A stretch of DNA of 64,000 nucleotides, from positions 2,822,001-2,886,000 of the forward strand of contig NC_002678.2 in NCBI RefSeq assembly GCF_000009625.1, read 5' to 3'. The translations under genes and the position numbers were made by a program. The stretch comes from Mesorhizobium japonicum MAFF 303099. Lineage in GTDB: Bacteria > Pseudomonadota > Alphaproteobacteria > Rhizobiales > Rhizobiaceae. Under the pieces are notes generated by a model, which worked only from the letters and a program-made list of their open reading frames with translations, was not told the origin of the DNA and searched no databases. This document shows positions 28,519 to 37,460 of the stretch, in pieces (position 1 is the first letter of the stretch; each line of letters starts with the position of its first letter).

Positions 28519-29448
28519 ATGGCAAGCCCCCCGAGGCTCCTCAGCGTCGGCGCGCTGACGCTGGATACCATCCTGCGTGTCGAGACGCTGCCCACGCACC
28601 AGGGCAAGTTCATCGCCGCAGACGGTGTCCAGATCGCCTCGGGCATGGCCACCAGTGCTGCCTGCGCCGCGCATCGCCTCGGCGCCGAGGTGTCGCTGTG
28701 GGCCAGCGCCGGCGATGACCTCATTGGCGAACAGCTGATTGCCGGAATCGAGGCCGAGGGTGTCGATTGCAGCTATGTCCGCCGAGTCAGCGGCGCCCGC
28801 TCGGCATTGGCTTCGATCCTGGTCGACGCCCATGGCGAGCGCATCATCGTGCCTTTCTACGACAGCCTGGCGCAGGCCGATCCCGAAACCTTGCCTTTCG
28901 CCGACATCACGGCATTCGATGCCGTGCTGGTGGACGTGCGCTGGCCTGACGCCGCGGCCCTTGCCCTCAAGGCGGCGCGCGCGGCCGGGCGGCCGGCAAT
29001 CCTCGATGCCGACACGGCCTCGCTGGCGGTGCTGGAGCGGCTGTTGCCGCTGGCTTCGCACATCGTCGCCTCCGAGCCGGCGGTCCGCATCATATGCGGC
29101 CAGGCGCTGGATCTGGCGAGCGCTTGCACCGACATGGCCTCCCGCACCGACGCATTCGTCGCGGTCACCGGCGGCGCAGCAGGCATCTGGTGGTTCGATC
29201 GCAAAGCGGGATCATCCCGTCATGTCGCGGCGCCGAGGATCAAAGCGGTCGACACGCTCGCCGCCGGCGACGTCTTTCACGGCGCCTTTGCCGTCGGACT
29301 GGCGGAGGCCATGCCGGTCGAGCAGGCCTTGCGCTTTGCAAGTGCCGCCGCCGCGCTCAAATGCCTGCGCTTCGGCGGCAGGCTCGGCGCGCCGGACCGG
29401 GCCGAGACGCTGGCGATGGTCACGGCGACCTGGCCCGAAACAGCCTAG
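28519..29448 (+). CDS. PfkB-family carbohydrate kinase
   Basis: A 309-residue cytoplasmic sugar or nucleoside kinase of the ribokinase family. The glycine-rich sugar loop is VQIASGMATSAACAAHRLG. The C-terminal active-site motif is DTLAAGDVFHGAFAVGLAEA, with the general-base Asp. The exact sugar cannot be inferred. It follows DUF2125 by 7 bp and ends in CTAG shared with the convergent tyrC stop (29445-29448). Confidence 0.88.
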   Translation: MASPPRLLSVGALTLDTILRVETLPTHQGKFIAADGVQIASGMATSAACAAHRLGAEVSLWASAGDDLIGEQLIAGIEAEGVDCSYVRRVSGARSALASILVDAHGERIIVPFYDSLAQADPETLPFADITAFDAVLVDVRWPDAAALALKAARAAGRPAILDADTASLAVLERLLPLASHIVASEPAVRIICGQALDLASACTDMASRTDAFVAVTGGAAGIWWFDRKAGSSRHVAAPRIKAVDTLAAGDVFHGAFAVGLAEAMPVEQALRFASAAAALKCLRFGGRLGAPDRAETLAMVTATWPETA

Positions 29449-30380
29449 TTCTTCGACGGGTGTTCGACCGCCTGGCGGCCGAAATCGGGCACGTCGATAT
29501 CCTGGCCGGCCTCGATGATCGAGCGGCGCACGGCGCGGGTGCGGGTGAACAGGTCGAACAATTTGTCGCCGTCGCCCCAGCGGATCGCTCGCTGCAGGAA
29601 CGCCAGATCTTCCGAGAACCGCGCCAGCATTTCGAGAATGGCGTCCTTGTTGTGCAGGCAGACATCCCGCCACATGGTCGGATCGGAGGCGGCCAGACGC
29701 GTGAAGTCGCGAAAGCCGGAGGCGGAATATTTGATGACTTCCGTCTTGGTCACCGATTCCAGATCGTCGGCGGTGCCGACGATGTTGTAGGCGATGATGT
29801 GCGGCAGATGCGAGACGATGGCGAGCGTCATGTCGTGATGCTGCGGATCCATCGTGTCGATGTTGGCGCCGCAACGGCGCCAGAATTCCGACAGCCTCTC
29901 AAGTGCCTCCGGATCGGTGCCCGGTAACGGCGTGAAGATACACCAGCGATTGTCGAACAGATCGGCGAAACCGGCATCCGGTCCGGATTTTTCCGTGCCC
30001 GCCAGCGGATGGCCGGGAATGAAATGAACGCCATCAGGCACGTGCGGCTGCATCTGCGCGATGACGGAGGCCTTGGTCGAGCCGACATCGGTGAGGATCG
30101 CACCTTTCTTCAGCGCCGGTGCGATCTCCTCGGCCACCGCACCGGACGAGCCGACCGGCACGGAGACGATGACCAGATCGGCATCGCGGACCGCTTCCTT
30201 CGCATCGGTCGTGTAGGAATCGCCCAGCCCAAGCTCCTCCGCCCGCTTCAGCGTCGTGGCGCTGCGGGTCGAGATGGCAACGTGGCCAGCAAGCCCCTCG
30301 CGTCGGATGACGCGGGCCAGCGACGAGCCGATCAGGCCGATGCCGACCAGCGCGATCTTTTCAAACATCGGTGATGTCAT
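29445..30380 (-). CDS. tyrC: prephenate/arogenate dehydrogenase
   Basis: An enzyme of tyrosine synthesis that oxidatively decarboxylates prephenate or arogenate using NAD(P). The 311-residue product has the Rossmann motif IALVGIGLIGSSLA at the N-terminus and the catalytic region FIPGHPLAGTEKSG. It lacks a chorismate mutase or ACT domain. Start ATG 30380 with AGGAAC upstream. It follows hisC by 23 bp on the same strand; the hisC-tyrC pair is conserved in Rhizobiales and suggests HisC also serves aromatic amino-acid transamination. Whether prephenate or arogenate is preferred is not readable. Confidence 0.9.
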   Translation of the reverse strand: MTSPMFEKIALVGIGLIGSSLARVIRREGLAGHVAISTRSATTLKRAEELGLGDSYTTDAKEAVRDADLVIVSVPVGSSGAVAEEIAPALKKGAILTDVGSTKASVIAQMQPHVPDGVHFIPGHPLAGTEKSGPDAGFADLFDNRWCIFTPLPGTDPEALERLSEFWRRCGANIDTMDPQHHDMTLAIVSHLPHIIAYNIVGTADDLESVTKTEVIKYSASGFRDFTRLAASDPTMWRDVCLHNKDAILEMLARFSEDLAFLQRAIRWGDGDKLFDLFTRTRAVRRSIIEAGQDIDVPDFGRQAVEHPSKN

Positions 30381-30403
30381 GGTGTTCCTGCTTTTCGGGC
30401 GCT

Positions 30404-31513
30404 CTAGCTTTTCAGGAATGTCGTGAGCGCGGCGACGACGCCGCGATTGGCCTCTTCCGTGCCGACGGTCATGCGCAGCGCGTTGGGAAAGCCGTAGCCG
30501 GAAACGCGCCGCAATATATAGCCGCGCGCGGTCAGATAGTCGTCCGCCGCAGCCGCCGAATGCTTCTGATCATCGGGAAAGTGAATGAGCAGGAAATTGC
30601 CGACGCTGGGCGTCACCCGCAACCCGAGCCCGGTCATCTCTTGGCTCAGCCAGGTCAGCCAGGTCTCGTTGTGCGTCACGCTGCGCTCGACATGGGCGCG
30701 GTCGCGGATTGCCGCGATGCCGGCCTCGATCGCCGTCGCGTTGACGTTGAAGGGACCGCGCACGCGGTTGATGGCGTCGACGATGTGCATGGGCGCATAC
30801 ATCCAGCCGATCCGCGCGCCACCAAGGCCGATCTTGGAGAAGGTGCGGGTCATGACCACATTCTCTGCACTGCGGACCAGTTCGATGCCGGCTTCATAGT
30901 CATTGCGGCGGACATATTCGGCATAGGCCGCGTCGAGCACCAGCAGCACATGCCTGGGCAGGCCGGCATGCAGGCGGCGCACCTCCTGGAACGGCACATA
31001 GGTGCCGGTCGGATTGTTGGGATTGGCGAGGAACACGATTTTCGTGCGCGGCGTGACGGCCGCCAGCATCGCATCGATGTCGGCGCGCTCGTCGGTCTCC
31101 TTGACGGCGATCGGCGCAGCCCCGGCCGACTGGATGTAGATTTTGTAGACCATGAAGGCGTGTTCGGTGAAAATCGCCTCGTCGCCGGGTGCCAGATAGG
31201 TCTGCGCCAGCAGCCCGAGGATCTCGTCGGAGCCGTTGGAGCAGATGATGTTCTGCGCGGTGAGGCCATGCACTTCCGCGATCGCCTCGCGCAGCCGTCT
31301 GGCGGTGCCGTCGGGATAGATGTCGAGCCTGGCGGCGACTTCACGCGCGGCCTCGATCGCCTTCGGTGAAGGGCCAAGCGGATTCTCGTTGGACGACAGT
31401 TTGTAGACCTTGGCGACACCGGCGGGTGCGGCGCTCTTGCCCGGCACATAGGCGTCGATGTCCATGATGCCCGCGCGCGGGGTTGGACGTGCCTGATCCG
31501 GTGTCTGGTTCAT
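30404..31513 (-). CDS. hisC: histidinol-phosphate aminotransferase
   Basis: A PLP aminotransferase for histidine synthesis, with probable activity on aromatic substrates. The 369-residue product shows the substrate loop [11 protein letters not shown], the cofactor motif ANPNNPTGT, the conserved LDAAYAEY and the PLP-lysine in [16 protein letters not shown]. The ATG at 31513 follows the standard length; the frame stays open further upstream through the metX control region, which is not coding. It leads the hisC-tyrC pair and is divergent from metX. Confidence 0.93.
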   Translation of the reverse strand: MNQTPDQARPTPRAGIMDIDAYVPGKSAAPAGVAKVYKLSSNENPLGPSPKAIEAAREVAARLDIYPDGTARRLREAIAEVHGLTAQNIICSNGSDEILGLLAQTYLAPGDEAIFTEHAFMVYKIYIQSAGAAPIAVKETDERADIDAMLAAVTPRTKIVFLANPNNPTGTYVPFQEVRRLHAGLPRHVLLVLDAAYAEYVRRNDYEAGIELVRSAENVVMTRTFSKIGLGGARIGWMYAPMHIVDAINRVRGPFNVNATAIEAGIAAIRDRAHVERSVTHNETWLTWLSQEMTGLGLRVTPSVGNFLLIHFPDDQKHSAAAADDYLTARGYILRRVSGYGFPNALRMTVGTEEANRGVVAALTTFLKS

Positions 31514-31628
31514 TTTTCTCAAAATCCGTCGAAAATGCCTCGATCCGGAGGCCGCAGCGGAAATACAAGCCGTGGCCGATAATGTCGAGAGGTGGCAGTG
31601 GTGCCAGCAGCCGGCCCAGACGTCGGCA

Positions 31629-31657
31629 TTGACGGCAGGGCGGGCGAGTTCTAGAAG
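31629..31657 (+). promoter_or_regulatory. predicted metX promoter
   Basis: TTGACG (31629-31634), a 17-bp spacer and TAGAAG (31652-31657) form a good vegetative-type promoter. Transcription would begin about 31664, just ahead of the riboswitch, which fits well. Not experimentally shown. Confidence 0.6.
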
Positions 31658-31671
31658 GGCAGCAACAGTTC

Positions 31672-31724
31672 CGTGGTGATTTGGCCGGTCGGCTTGCAGC
31701 CACGTTAAACAATTCGCTAAAGGG
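31672..31724 (+). promoter_or_regulatory. SAM-II riboswitch upstream of metX
   Basis: The segment has the SAM-II layout: P1 CGTGG (31672-31676) with CCACG (31700-31704), conserved GGCTTGCAGCC in the hairpin, then ACGTTAAACAA and GCTAAA that form the pseudoknot side. SAM-II is known upstream of metA/metX in alphaproteobacteria and binds S-adenosylmethionine. GCCGGT (31684-31689) is complementary to ACCGGC (31741-31746), the left arm of the following terminator, so SAM binding could release the terminator and stop transcription. Confidence 0.92.
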
Positions 31725-31739
31725 CCGTTTGCGTGACGT

Positions 31740-31771
31740 AACCGGCTTTGCGAAGGCAATGCCGGTTTTTT
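31740..31771 (+). terminator. intrinsic terminator of the SAM-II expression platform
   Basis: AACCGGC (31740-31746) pairs with GCCGGTT (31761-31767), with inner TTGC/GCAA pairing around a GAAG loop, followed by a T run (to 31771). It lies between the riboswitch and the metX start (31846), so it is the likely off-switch. Confidence 0.85.
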
Positions 31772-31845
31772 ATTGTCCGCGGCCGGCCGGACGGACGCAT
31801 CGACGGCGATTTTTCGCCTGATATGATGCAGCAGGTGAGACAAGA

Positions 31846-33015
31846 ATGGCCGCTCTGCGCGCAGGAAAGACCAACAACGAGGCCGACCAGCCGTCGAGCC
31901 CGGTGTTGCGCTTCGGGGCGGACAAGCCGCTCAAGCTCGACGCCGGCACGCTTTTGTCGCCGTTCCAGATCGCCTATCAGACCTACGGCACGCTGAACGA
32001 TGCCCGCTCCAATGCCATCCTCGTCTGCCATGCGCTGACCGGCGACCAGCATGTCGCCAACACCAATCCGGTGACCGGCAAGCCGGGATGGTGGGAAGTG
32101 CTGATCGGCCCCGGCAGGATCATCGACACCAACCGTTTCTTCGTCATCTGCTCCAACGTCATCGGCGGTTGTCTGGGCTCCACCGGCCCGGCCTCGACCA
32201 ACCCCGCCACCGGCAAGCCCTACGGGCTCGACCTGCCGGTCATCACCATCCGCGATATGGTGCGCGCGCAGCAGATGCTGATCGATCATTTCGGCATCGA
32301 GAAACTGTTCTGCGTGCTCGGCGGCTCGATGGGCGGAATGCAGGTGCTGGAATGGGCGTCGAGCTACCCCGAGCGCGTCTTTTCGGCACTGCCGATCGCC
32401 ACCGGCGCGCGCCATTCCTCGCAGAACATCGCCTTCCACGAGGTCGGCCGGCAGGCTGTCATGGCCGATCCGGACTGGCACGGCGGCAAATATTTCGAAA
32501 ACGGCAAACGCCCGGAAAAGGGCCTGGCGGTAGCGCGCATGGCCGCCCACATAACCTATCTGTCGGAAGCCGCCCTGCACCGGAAATTCGGCCGCAATCT
32601 GCAGGATCGCGAGGCGCTGACCTTCGGCTTCGACGCCGACTTCCAGATCGAAAGCTATCTGCGCCACCAAGGCATGACCTTCGTCGACCGCTTCGACGCC
32701 AATTCCTATCTCTACATGACGCGGTCGATGGACTATTTCGACCTCGCCGCCGATCATGGCGGGCGGCTGGCGGATGCCTTTGCCGGCACCAAAACCCGCT
32801 TCTGCCTGGTGTCCTTCACCTCGGATTGGTTGTTTCCGACCGAAGAGAGCCGCTCGATCGTGCACGCGCTCAACGCCGCCGGCGCGTCCGTGTCCTTCGT
32901 CGAAATCGAGACCGACCGCGGCCACGATGCCTTCCTGCTCGACGAGCCGGAACTGTTCGCCGCCATCAACGGCTTCATCGGCTCCGCGGCGCGGGCGAGA
33001 GGGCTAAGCGCATGA
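31846..33015 (+). CDS. metX: homoserine O-acetyltransferase MetX
   Basis: A methionine-pathway enzyme transferring an acetyl group to homoserine (some family members use succinyl-CoA). The 389-residue alpha/beta hydrolase-fold protein has the nucleophile motif GGSMGGMQ, the aspartate in TSDWLFP and the histidine in DRGHDAF. A second landmark is [10 protein letters not shown] near the N-terminus. The ATG at 31846 follows the riboswitch-terminator leader, and metW follows after 58 bp. In Rhizobiales metX-metW work as a pair. Confidence 0.94.
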   Translation: MAALRAGKTNNEADQPSSPVLRFGADKPLKLDAGTLLSPFQIAYQTYGTLNDARSNAILVCHALTGDQHVANTNPVTGKPGWWEVLIGPGRIIDTNRFFVICSNVIGGCLGSTGPASTNPATGKPYGLDLPVITIRDMVRAQQMLIDHFGIEKLFCVLGGSMGGMQVLEWASSYPERVFSALPIATGARHSSQNIAFHEVGRQAVMADPDWHGGKYFENGKRPEKGLAVARMAAHITYLSEAALHRKFGRNLQDREALTFGFDADFQIESYLRHQGMTFVDRFDANSYLYMTRSMDYFDLAADHGGRLADAFAGTKTRFCLVSFTSDWLFPTEESRSIVHALNAAGASVSFVEIETDRGHDAFLLDEPELFAAINGFIGSAARARGLSA

Positions 33016-33053
33016 CCCCGGAAAGTTGCAGACTTTCGGGATCGGGATCATGC
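33010..33053. repeat. palindrome at the metX-metW junction
   Basis: GCATGA (33010-33015, containing the metX stop) pairs with TCATGC at 33048-33053, with inner CCCGGAAAGT/ACTTTCGGG arms. It shares CGGGATCATGC with the repeat at 63289-63358, so it is probably another copy of the family. It could fold in the metXW transcript. Confidence 0.65.
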
Positions 33054-33073
33054 GCCGCGAAGGACACGACATC

Positions 33074-33691
33074 ATGAGCGTCAACGGCAGCCAGCGCGTC
33101 GACCTCGAGGTCGTCGCCAACCTCATCCCACCGCAGTCCCGCGTGCTCGACGTCGGTTCGGGCGACGGATCGCTGCTTGAATTGCTGCAGGACACCAAGC
33201 AGGTCGACGGCCGCGGGCTTGAGCTGTCGCAGCGCGGCGTCAACGAATGCGTGGCACGCGGCCTCTCCGTCATCCAGGGCGATGCCGACAAGGATCTCGA
33301 ATTCTATCCCGACAAGGGCTTTGACTTCGTCGTCCTGTCGCAGACCTTGCAGGCCACCCGCAACCCGAAGCTGGTGCTCGACGAACTGCTCCGCATCGGC
33401 AACCGGGCGATCGTCTCCTTCCCCAATTTCGGCCATTGGCGGGTGCGTCTGTCGCTGTTCGTCAAGGGCCGCATGCCGGTGACCCAGGACCTGCCCTATT
33501 CCTGGTACGACACCCCCAACATCCACTTCTGCACCATCCGCGATTTCGTCAATTTGTGCGAAGAACTCGGCGCGACGGTGGAAAAGGCGACCGCGCTCGA
33601 CGCCGCCGGCCAGAAGATCGGCCTGTCCATGCCCTGGTGGTTCTGGAACTTCTTTGGCCAGCAGGCGGTGTTCCTGCTGAAACGGAACTGA
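33074..33691 (+). CDS. metW: methionine biosynthesis protein MetW
   Basis: A 205-residue SAM-dependent methyltransferase-fold protein that assists MetX in many proteobacteria. Motif I appears as SRVLDVGSGDGSLLELL. The conserved ELSQRGVNECVARGLSVIQGD and DLPYSWYDTPNIHFCT follow. The ATG at 33074 (MSVNGSQRVDLE) matches the family start; an in-frame ATG at 33050 would add eight residues that overlap the junction palindrome. It is co-transcribed with metX. Its catalytic role, if any, is not settled in the family. Confidence 0.9.
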   Translation: MSVNGSQRVDLEVVANLIPPQSRVLDVGSGDGSLLELLQDTKQVDGRGLELSQRGVNECVARGLSVIQGDADKDLEFYPDKGFDFVVLSQTLQATRNPKLVLDELLRIGNRAIVSFPNFGHWRVRLSLFVKGRMPVTQDLPYSWYDTPNIHFCTIRDFVNLCEELGATVEKATALDAAGQKIGLSMPWWFWNFFGQQAVFLLKRN

Positions 33692-33693
33692 CG

Positions 33694-34161
33694 TTACGGC
33701 GTGTATTCGACCAGCCTGTGGTTCTCTTCCGCAAGCTCCTCATCGATGATCGAAGCAATCGTTGCCCAATCGCCTCCCGCCAAACCCGCGCCAATCCTGG
33801 GATAGCCGATACTCCGGCCGGCGAATCCAGCCTTGACCGCCTTCATGACACTGCGGATGGCGCCATAGTCAGCCTTCATGCCCTGGCCCTGCCAATGGAA
33901 CTGGGTGTAGCCATTGATGACGTGGAAATTTCGATCTTCGCGCCGGATCTCGGCAACCGAGATAGTACCCAGCTTGGAGCGGTCGCCTTTCACGGTCGCG
34001 ATATCCGCAGCGTAGGCCTCTGGAAACCGCTGCTTGATGGAAAGGGCAATGCCCTTGCCCATCTGGCATTGGCAATTGCAGCCATGCACGATCGCGTCGA
34101 ACTCTCCGTCGAGCGCAAGTTGCAACAGATCGCCACGAATCGTCCGCATGGGCAGCTCCAT
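33694..34161 (-). CDS. macro-domain (ADP-ribose-binding) protein
   Basis: A 155-residue macro domain predicted to bind ADP-ribose or ADP-ribosylated targets. It shows GDLLQLALDGEFDAIVHGCN, the loop CQCQMGKGIALSIKQRFPEAY and the second loop GYPRIGAGLAGGDW. These are the two ligand-binding loops of Appr-1''-p-processing proteins. The start at 34161 shares its A with the stop TGA of the DUF1330 gene, so translation is coupled. It is short, soluble and without a fused toxin domain. The function is unknown. Confidence 0.82.
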   Translation of the reverse strand: MELPMRTIRGDLLQLALDGEFDAIVHGCNCQCQMGKGIALSIKQRFPEAYAADIATVKGDRSKLGTISVAEIRREDRNFHVINGYTQFHWQGQGMKADYGAIRSVMKAVKAGFAGRSIGYPRIGAGLAGGDWATIASIIDEELAEENHRLVEYTP

Positions 34162-34481
34162 CAGCCAAGCACATCGGTAGCCTTGTGCGGATGCTCGACG
34201 CCGTCAACGATGATTACGTCAGAGTCCGAATTATCGGTGCGCAGTGAAAGGATCGCCTGATAGGCGGGCGAATCATACCACTCGCGCACATGCCGCCGGT
34301 CGGGAAATTCGATGACGATGAGGTTGCCCGGCCAGTCGTTCTCGATCACCTCAACATCGCCGCCATGGACCAGGAAACGGCCGCCGAAAGGCTCCAGCGT
34401 GGCATCGATCTTGTGCAGGTACTCGACGATCTGCGGACCCATCGTGACTTGGCGCATATGGGCGATTGCGTAAGCGGTCAT
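34161..34481 (-). CDS. DUF1330 domain protein
   Basis: A 106-residue dimeric ferredoxin-like-fold protein of the DUF1330 family. The pattern GGRFLVHGGDVEVIENDWPGN and the RREWYDSPAYQAI-like stretch (HVREWYDSPAYQAILSLR) are diagnostic. No reaction is established. The ATG at 34481 is used. It is coupled to the following macro-domain gene by a one-base stop/start overlap. Confidence 0.85.
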   Translation of the reverse strand: MTAYAIAHMRQVTMGPQIVEYLHKIDATLEPFGGRFLVHGGDVEVIENDWPGNLIVIEFPDRRHVREWYDSPAYQAILSLRTDNSDSDVIIVDGVEHPHKATDVLG

Positions 34482-34620
34482 GACGTAACTCCCTTTGCAT
34501 CGAGACCTACCAACCGGCCTCGCAAGGGCAATCTGCCGGAACACCTGACGCAAAGCGATTACGCCCGAGGTAATGGAATCGGCGCCTTCGACGGCCGGCC
34601 GCAAGCGCTCTTGCGCAAGT

Positions 34621-35424
34621 TCACCGGTCGAGTTCCGGAAAGTACGGATCTGACAGGAACCGCCTGTCGCGTTCGCCTTGCAGGCAGTCGATCGGTGCGT
34701 CCGCGTCGACCGGGATGATGCTGGCCTTGCCCTGAATGCCGCTCACCTCGAGGATCAGCTTGCGCCGGATGGCGGTGGAAAATTCGGCGGCCGTATGGAT
34801 CGGCAACACGAAGGAACCGGGTCCGCCGATCACGCACTGCGCGTAGTACTGGTCAAGATGCTTGAAGGTGGGCGATGGGTTGATCAGGATCGGCAGGCCG
34901 TTGATGACGATGCCTTTTGCGGTTGCCGCATCGCGCATCGCGGTGACCGGCGGCCCGATATTGTTGGGGCCATCGCCCGATATATCGATGACGCTGCGCT
35001 CACCAGCGAAATTCGTCCTGCCGAACAGCCCTGTGCCGAAGGCAATTGCCGTGGAAATCGAGGTACCGCGAAAACTCCGGAACGGGCGCGCCGCCACCTT
35101 GTCGGCAAAGCTGTTGGCGCTTTGCGCGCTGTCGATGATCTGCCAATCGATGACCGCGTCGTCGCGCACCGTGCCGGCCCATTCGAAATAGGCAATCGCG
35201 ATGCGGCCCGCATTGCCGGACCGGACGGCCTGGATGAAGTCGGGATGGCGCAGAGCTTCGACATAGCCGGCGCGTTGCAGGGCGAATTCCTTCTCGTCCA
35301 TCGACAGGGATATATCGACCGCCAACACCAACTCGACGTCGACAGCTGGCGCACCCGATGGCGAGGCAACGGGCGTTGGCTGGACACAGGCAAGACAGGC
35401 AAGCAGGCGCAGAGCATCAAGCAT
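34621..35424 (-). CDS. DUF1194 exported von Willebrand factor A protein
   Basis: A 267-residue secreted or lipid-anchored protein. The N-terminus is a hydrophobic signal with LLAC, a possible lipobox. The VWA domain carries the metal site DISLSMDE and continues with FRGTSISTAIAFG and IDISGDGPNNIG. The DUF1194 family is predicted to bind partners through the metal site; its role is unknown. The ATG at 35424 is preferred over TTG at 35436. Confidence 0.85.
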   Translation of the reverse strand: MLDALRLLACLACVQPTPVASPSGAPAVDVELVLAVDISLSMDEKEFALQRAGYVEALRHPDFIQAVRSGNAGRIAIAYFEWAGTVRDDAVIDWQIIDSAQSANSFADKVAARPFRSFRGTSISTAIAFGTGLFGRTNFAGERSVIDISGDGPNNIGPPVTAMRDAATAKGIVINGLPILINPSPTFKHLDQYYAQCVIGGPGSFVLPIHTAAEFSTAIRRKLILEVSGIQGKASIIPVDADAPIDCLQGERDRRFLSDPYFPELDR

Positions 35425-35511
35425 CGCCACCGCCAAATTTTGTTTCTCGCGGAAATCTTCCTTCGCGATCGCGGCGAAATAAAGCTTGCTGGGCTATGTG
35501 GAAAAGCAGTC

Positions 35512-37332
35512 CTATTTCTTGCGGCGGACGGCGACCGGCGGCGGATCGATGGCGCCGGCTCTGACGCGGGCTGGTTTCAGCGGCTGGGCACCGGTATCCT
35601 TGACGATCGTCAGGCCGCGCGGAAAGAACTGGTTATTGTGCTGGCCGCGCCCGATGTTGATGATCGTGGCGCCCTTCAGATGCTTTTCCAGCATCGCCAG
35701 CACCCGCCGCAGCGAGGGACCGTCGAACGCATCCATGGCTTCGTCGATGATCACCCATTTCGGCTGCCGCAAGGCGAGCCTGGCCACGCCCAGCAAGCGC
35801 TGTTCGTCATCGCCCAGTTCATGGTCCCAGCGCCCCACGCGGTCGAGCGAGAACGACAGCCGTTGAAGGCCAATTTCGGCCAGCACCGCCACAATCTCGG
35901 CGTCACTCGCGGGCGCATGCCCGTTGGCGTGATTGAGCACCTCGCGCAACGTGCCGGCCGGCAAATACGGCACGCGTGGCACGAAGATGAGGGTTTCTCC
36001 GGCCGGCAGGCCGATCTTTCCGCTGCCCCAGGGCCAAAGCCCGGCAATGGCGCGGAAGAACAGCGTCTTGCCGGCACCGGGTTCGCCGGTGATCATCACG
36101 CGATCGCCGGCGCGGATTTCGACATGCTGGTCCGAGAGTTTTGTGCAGCCCTCCGGCGAGGCGACCTGAAGCTTCTCGAACGTCAGGCTGCCATTGGCAT
36201 TTTGATCGAAGGTGATACGCCTTTCGGTGTCGTGCAGCACATCGGTTTCGTCGAGCGCGATGCGGAAGTCGGCGACGCGCATCAGCGTGGCGCGCCAGTC
36301 GGCGATGCTGCCGATGTTGTTGATGAACCAGCGCAACGACGAATGGACCTGGTTGAAGGCGCCGACCGCCATCATCAGCCCGCCAAAGCTGATATCGCCC
36401 GAGAAATAGACGGGCGAGGCAACCAGGATCGGCGCCACGACAGTGATCCAGCCATAGGTATCGGTCACCCACGACAGGTTGATCTGCGCGGTATAGATGC
36501 GCCGCATGGCGCCCAGCACCGTGCCGAGGTCGAGTTCGAGCCGCTGCTTGGCGTCGGCCTCACCATGGTACAGCGCGATGGCATCGACATTCTCGTTGAC
36601 GCGCACCATCGAGGAGCGCAGCTCCGCCTCCCGTGTGTAGCGGTCGCTGTTCAGCTTGATGAGCGGCCGCCCGACCAGCCAGCTCAGCCAGGAGGCGGTC
36701 CCGGCATAGAGGAACGCCGCCCAGACCATGTAGCCCGGTATGGCCAGCGACCAGCCGTTGATGTGGAAGACGAAGCCTGAAGACAGTTCCCACAGCACGC
36801 CGACGAAGGACACGAGCAGGATCAGCGACTGCAGCAATCCGACACCAAGGTCCGTCGACAGGTCGGAGAGATGCGCCGCATCCTGCTGCATGCGCTGGTC
36901 GGGGTTGACGCCGATGGCGCCGGCATTGGCCAGCCGGAAGGCGCGTGCCGGCCGCATCCACTGGTCGATCAGGTCGAGCGTCAGCGCCTCGCGCAACTTC
37001 AGCCGGATCATCTGGTTGAGCCAGGTCTGACCGATGTTGAGCACCAGCAGCCCGCCGGCGATAATCGCGAAGACGAGGAGCTGGTGCACGAAGGCCGCCA
37101 TGTCGCGGCGCGCCAACGCATCGTAGAAGGGCTGGTTCCAGCGGTTGAGCAGGACCTGGCCGATCGACGTCGCGATGATGACGGCCATGATGCCGACCGA
37201 CGTCCACAGCAGCCATTTGCGAACCGGCGACACCACCAGCGCCCGCCTGATCGTCGCAACCTGATCACGCAGGCTGCTGGCCTCGACGGCGACCGGCTGA
37301 ATGGTGGCCTGATTGTCAAGTTGATCAGCCAT
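35512..37332 (-). CDS. YddA/SbmA-like ABC transporter, membrane-ATPase fusion with atypical motifs
   Basis: A 606-residue half-transporter with an N-terminal ~330-residue membrane domain (several helices, from LLWTSVGIMAVIIATSIGQV) and a C-terminal ATPase. Walker A is GEPGAGKT and Walker B is PKWVIIDEAMDAFD. The signature reads LGDDEQRLLGVARL where LSxGEQQR is normal, and the switch-loop histidine seems replaced (INIGRGQHN). It may export or import a peptide or lipid, or be weakly active. The ATG at 37332 is chosen. It lies alone; neighbours give no substrate clue. Confidence 0.85.
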   Translation of the reverse strand: MADQLDNQATIQPVAVEASSLRDQVATIRRALVVSPVRKWLLWTSVGIMAVIIATSIGQVLLNRWNQPFYDALARRDMAAFVHQLLVFAIIAGGLLVLNIGQTWLNQMIRLKLREALTLDLIDQWMRPARAFRLANAGAIGVNPDQRMQQDAAHLSDLSTDLGVGLLQSLILLVSFVGVLWELSSGFVFHINGWSLAIPGYMVWAAFLYAGTASWLSWLVGRPLIKLNSDRYTREAELRSSMVRVNENVDAIALYHGEADAKQRLELDLGTVLGAMRRIYTAQINLSWVTDTYGWITVVAPILVASPVYFSGDISFGGLMMAVGAFNQVHSSLRWFINNIGSIADWRATLMRVADFRIALDETDVLHDTERRITFDQNANGSLTFEKLQVASPEGCTKLSDQHVEIRAGDRVMITGEPGAGKTLFFRAIAGLWPWGSGKIGLPAGETLIFVPRVPYLPAGTLREVLNHANGHAPASDAEIVAVLAEIGLQRLSFSLDRVGRWDHELGDDEQRLLGVARLALRQPKWVIIDEAMDAFDGPSLRRVLAMLEKHLKGATIINIGRGQHNNQFFPRGLTIVKDTGAQPLKPARVRAGAIDPPPVAVRRKK

Positions 37333-37460
37333 GTCAGGGTCCTTGCGTTCAGGTGCGATGCTGAGACCGGATGATGACGGCATCCGCATATCAGGCAGGT
37401 TGCGAGTTCACCACGACAGATAGGTCGAGGAGGGACGCGCCGCGCGCGTTTCTAGCACGA

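Larger units (their letters stand above)
31514..31845. other. 332-bp hisC/metX divergent control region
   Basis: No gene is present. The rightward side holds a sigma-70-type promoter, a SAM-II riboswitch and an intrinsic terminator, listed separately. The part nearest hisC (31514-31620) must carry its promoter but shows no clear motif. Confidence 0.8.

Noticed and set aside
33694..34481. Macro domain plus DUF1330 as a DarTG-like toxin-antitoxin system
   Set aside because: DUF1330 has no ADP-ribosyltransferase or nuclease features and the macro protein has no fused toxin-binding domain.
34678..36780. A 700-codon plus-strand frame across the DUF1194 and ABC transporter genes
   Set aside because: It is antisense to two genes with clear family motifs and has no domain of its own.
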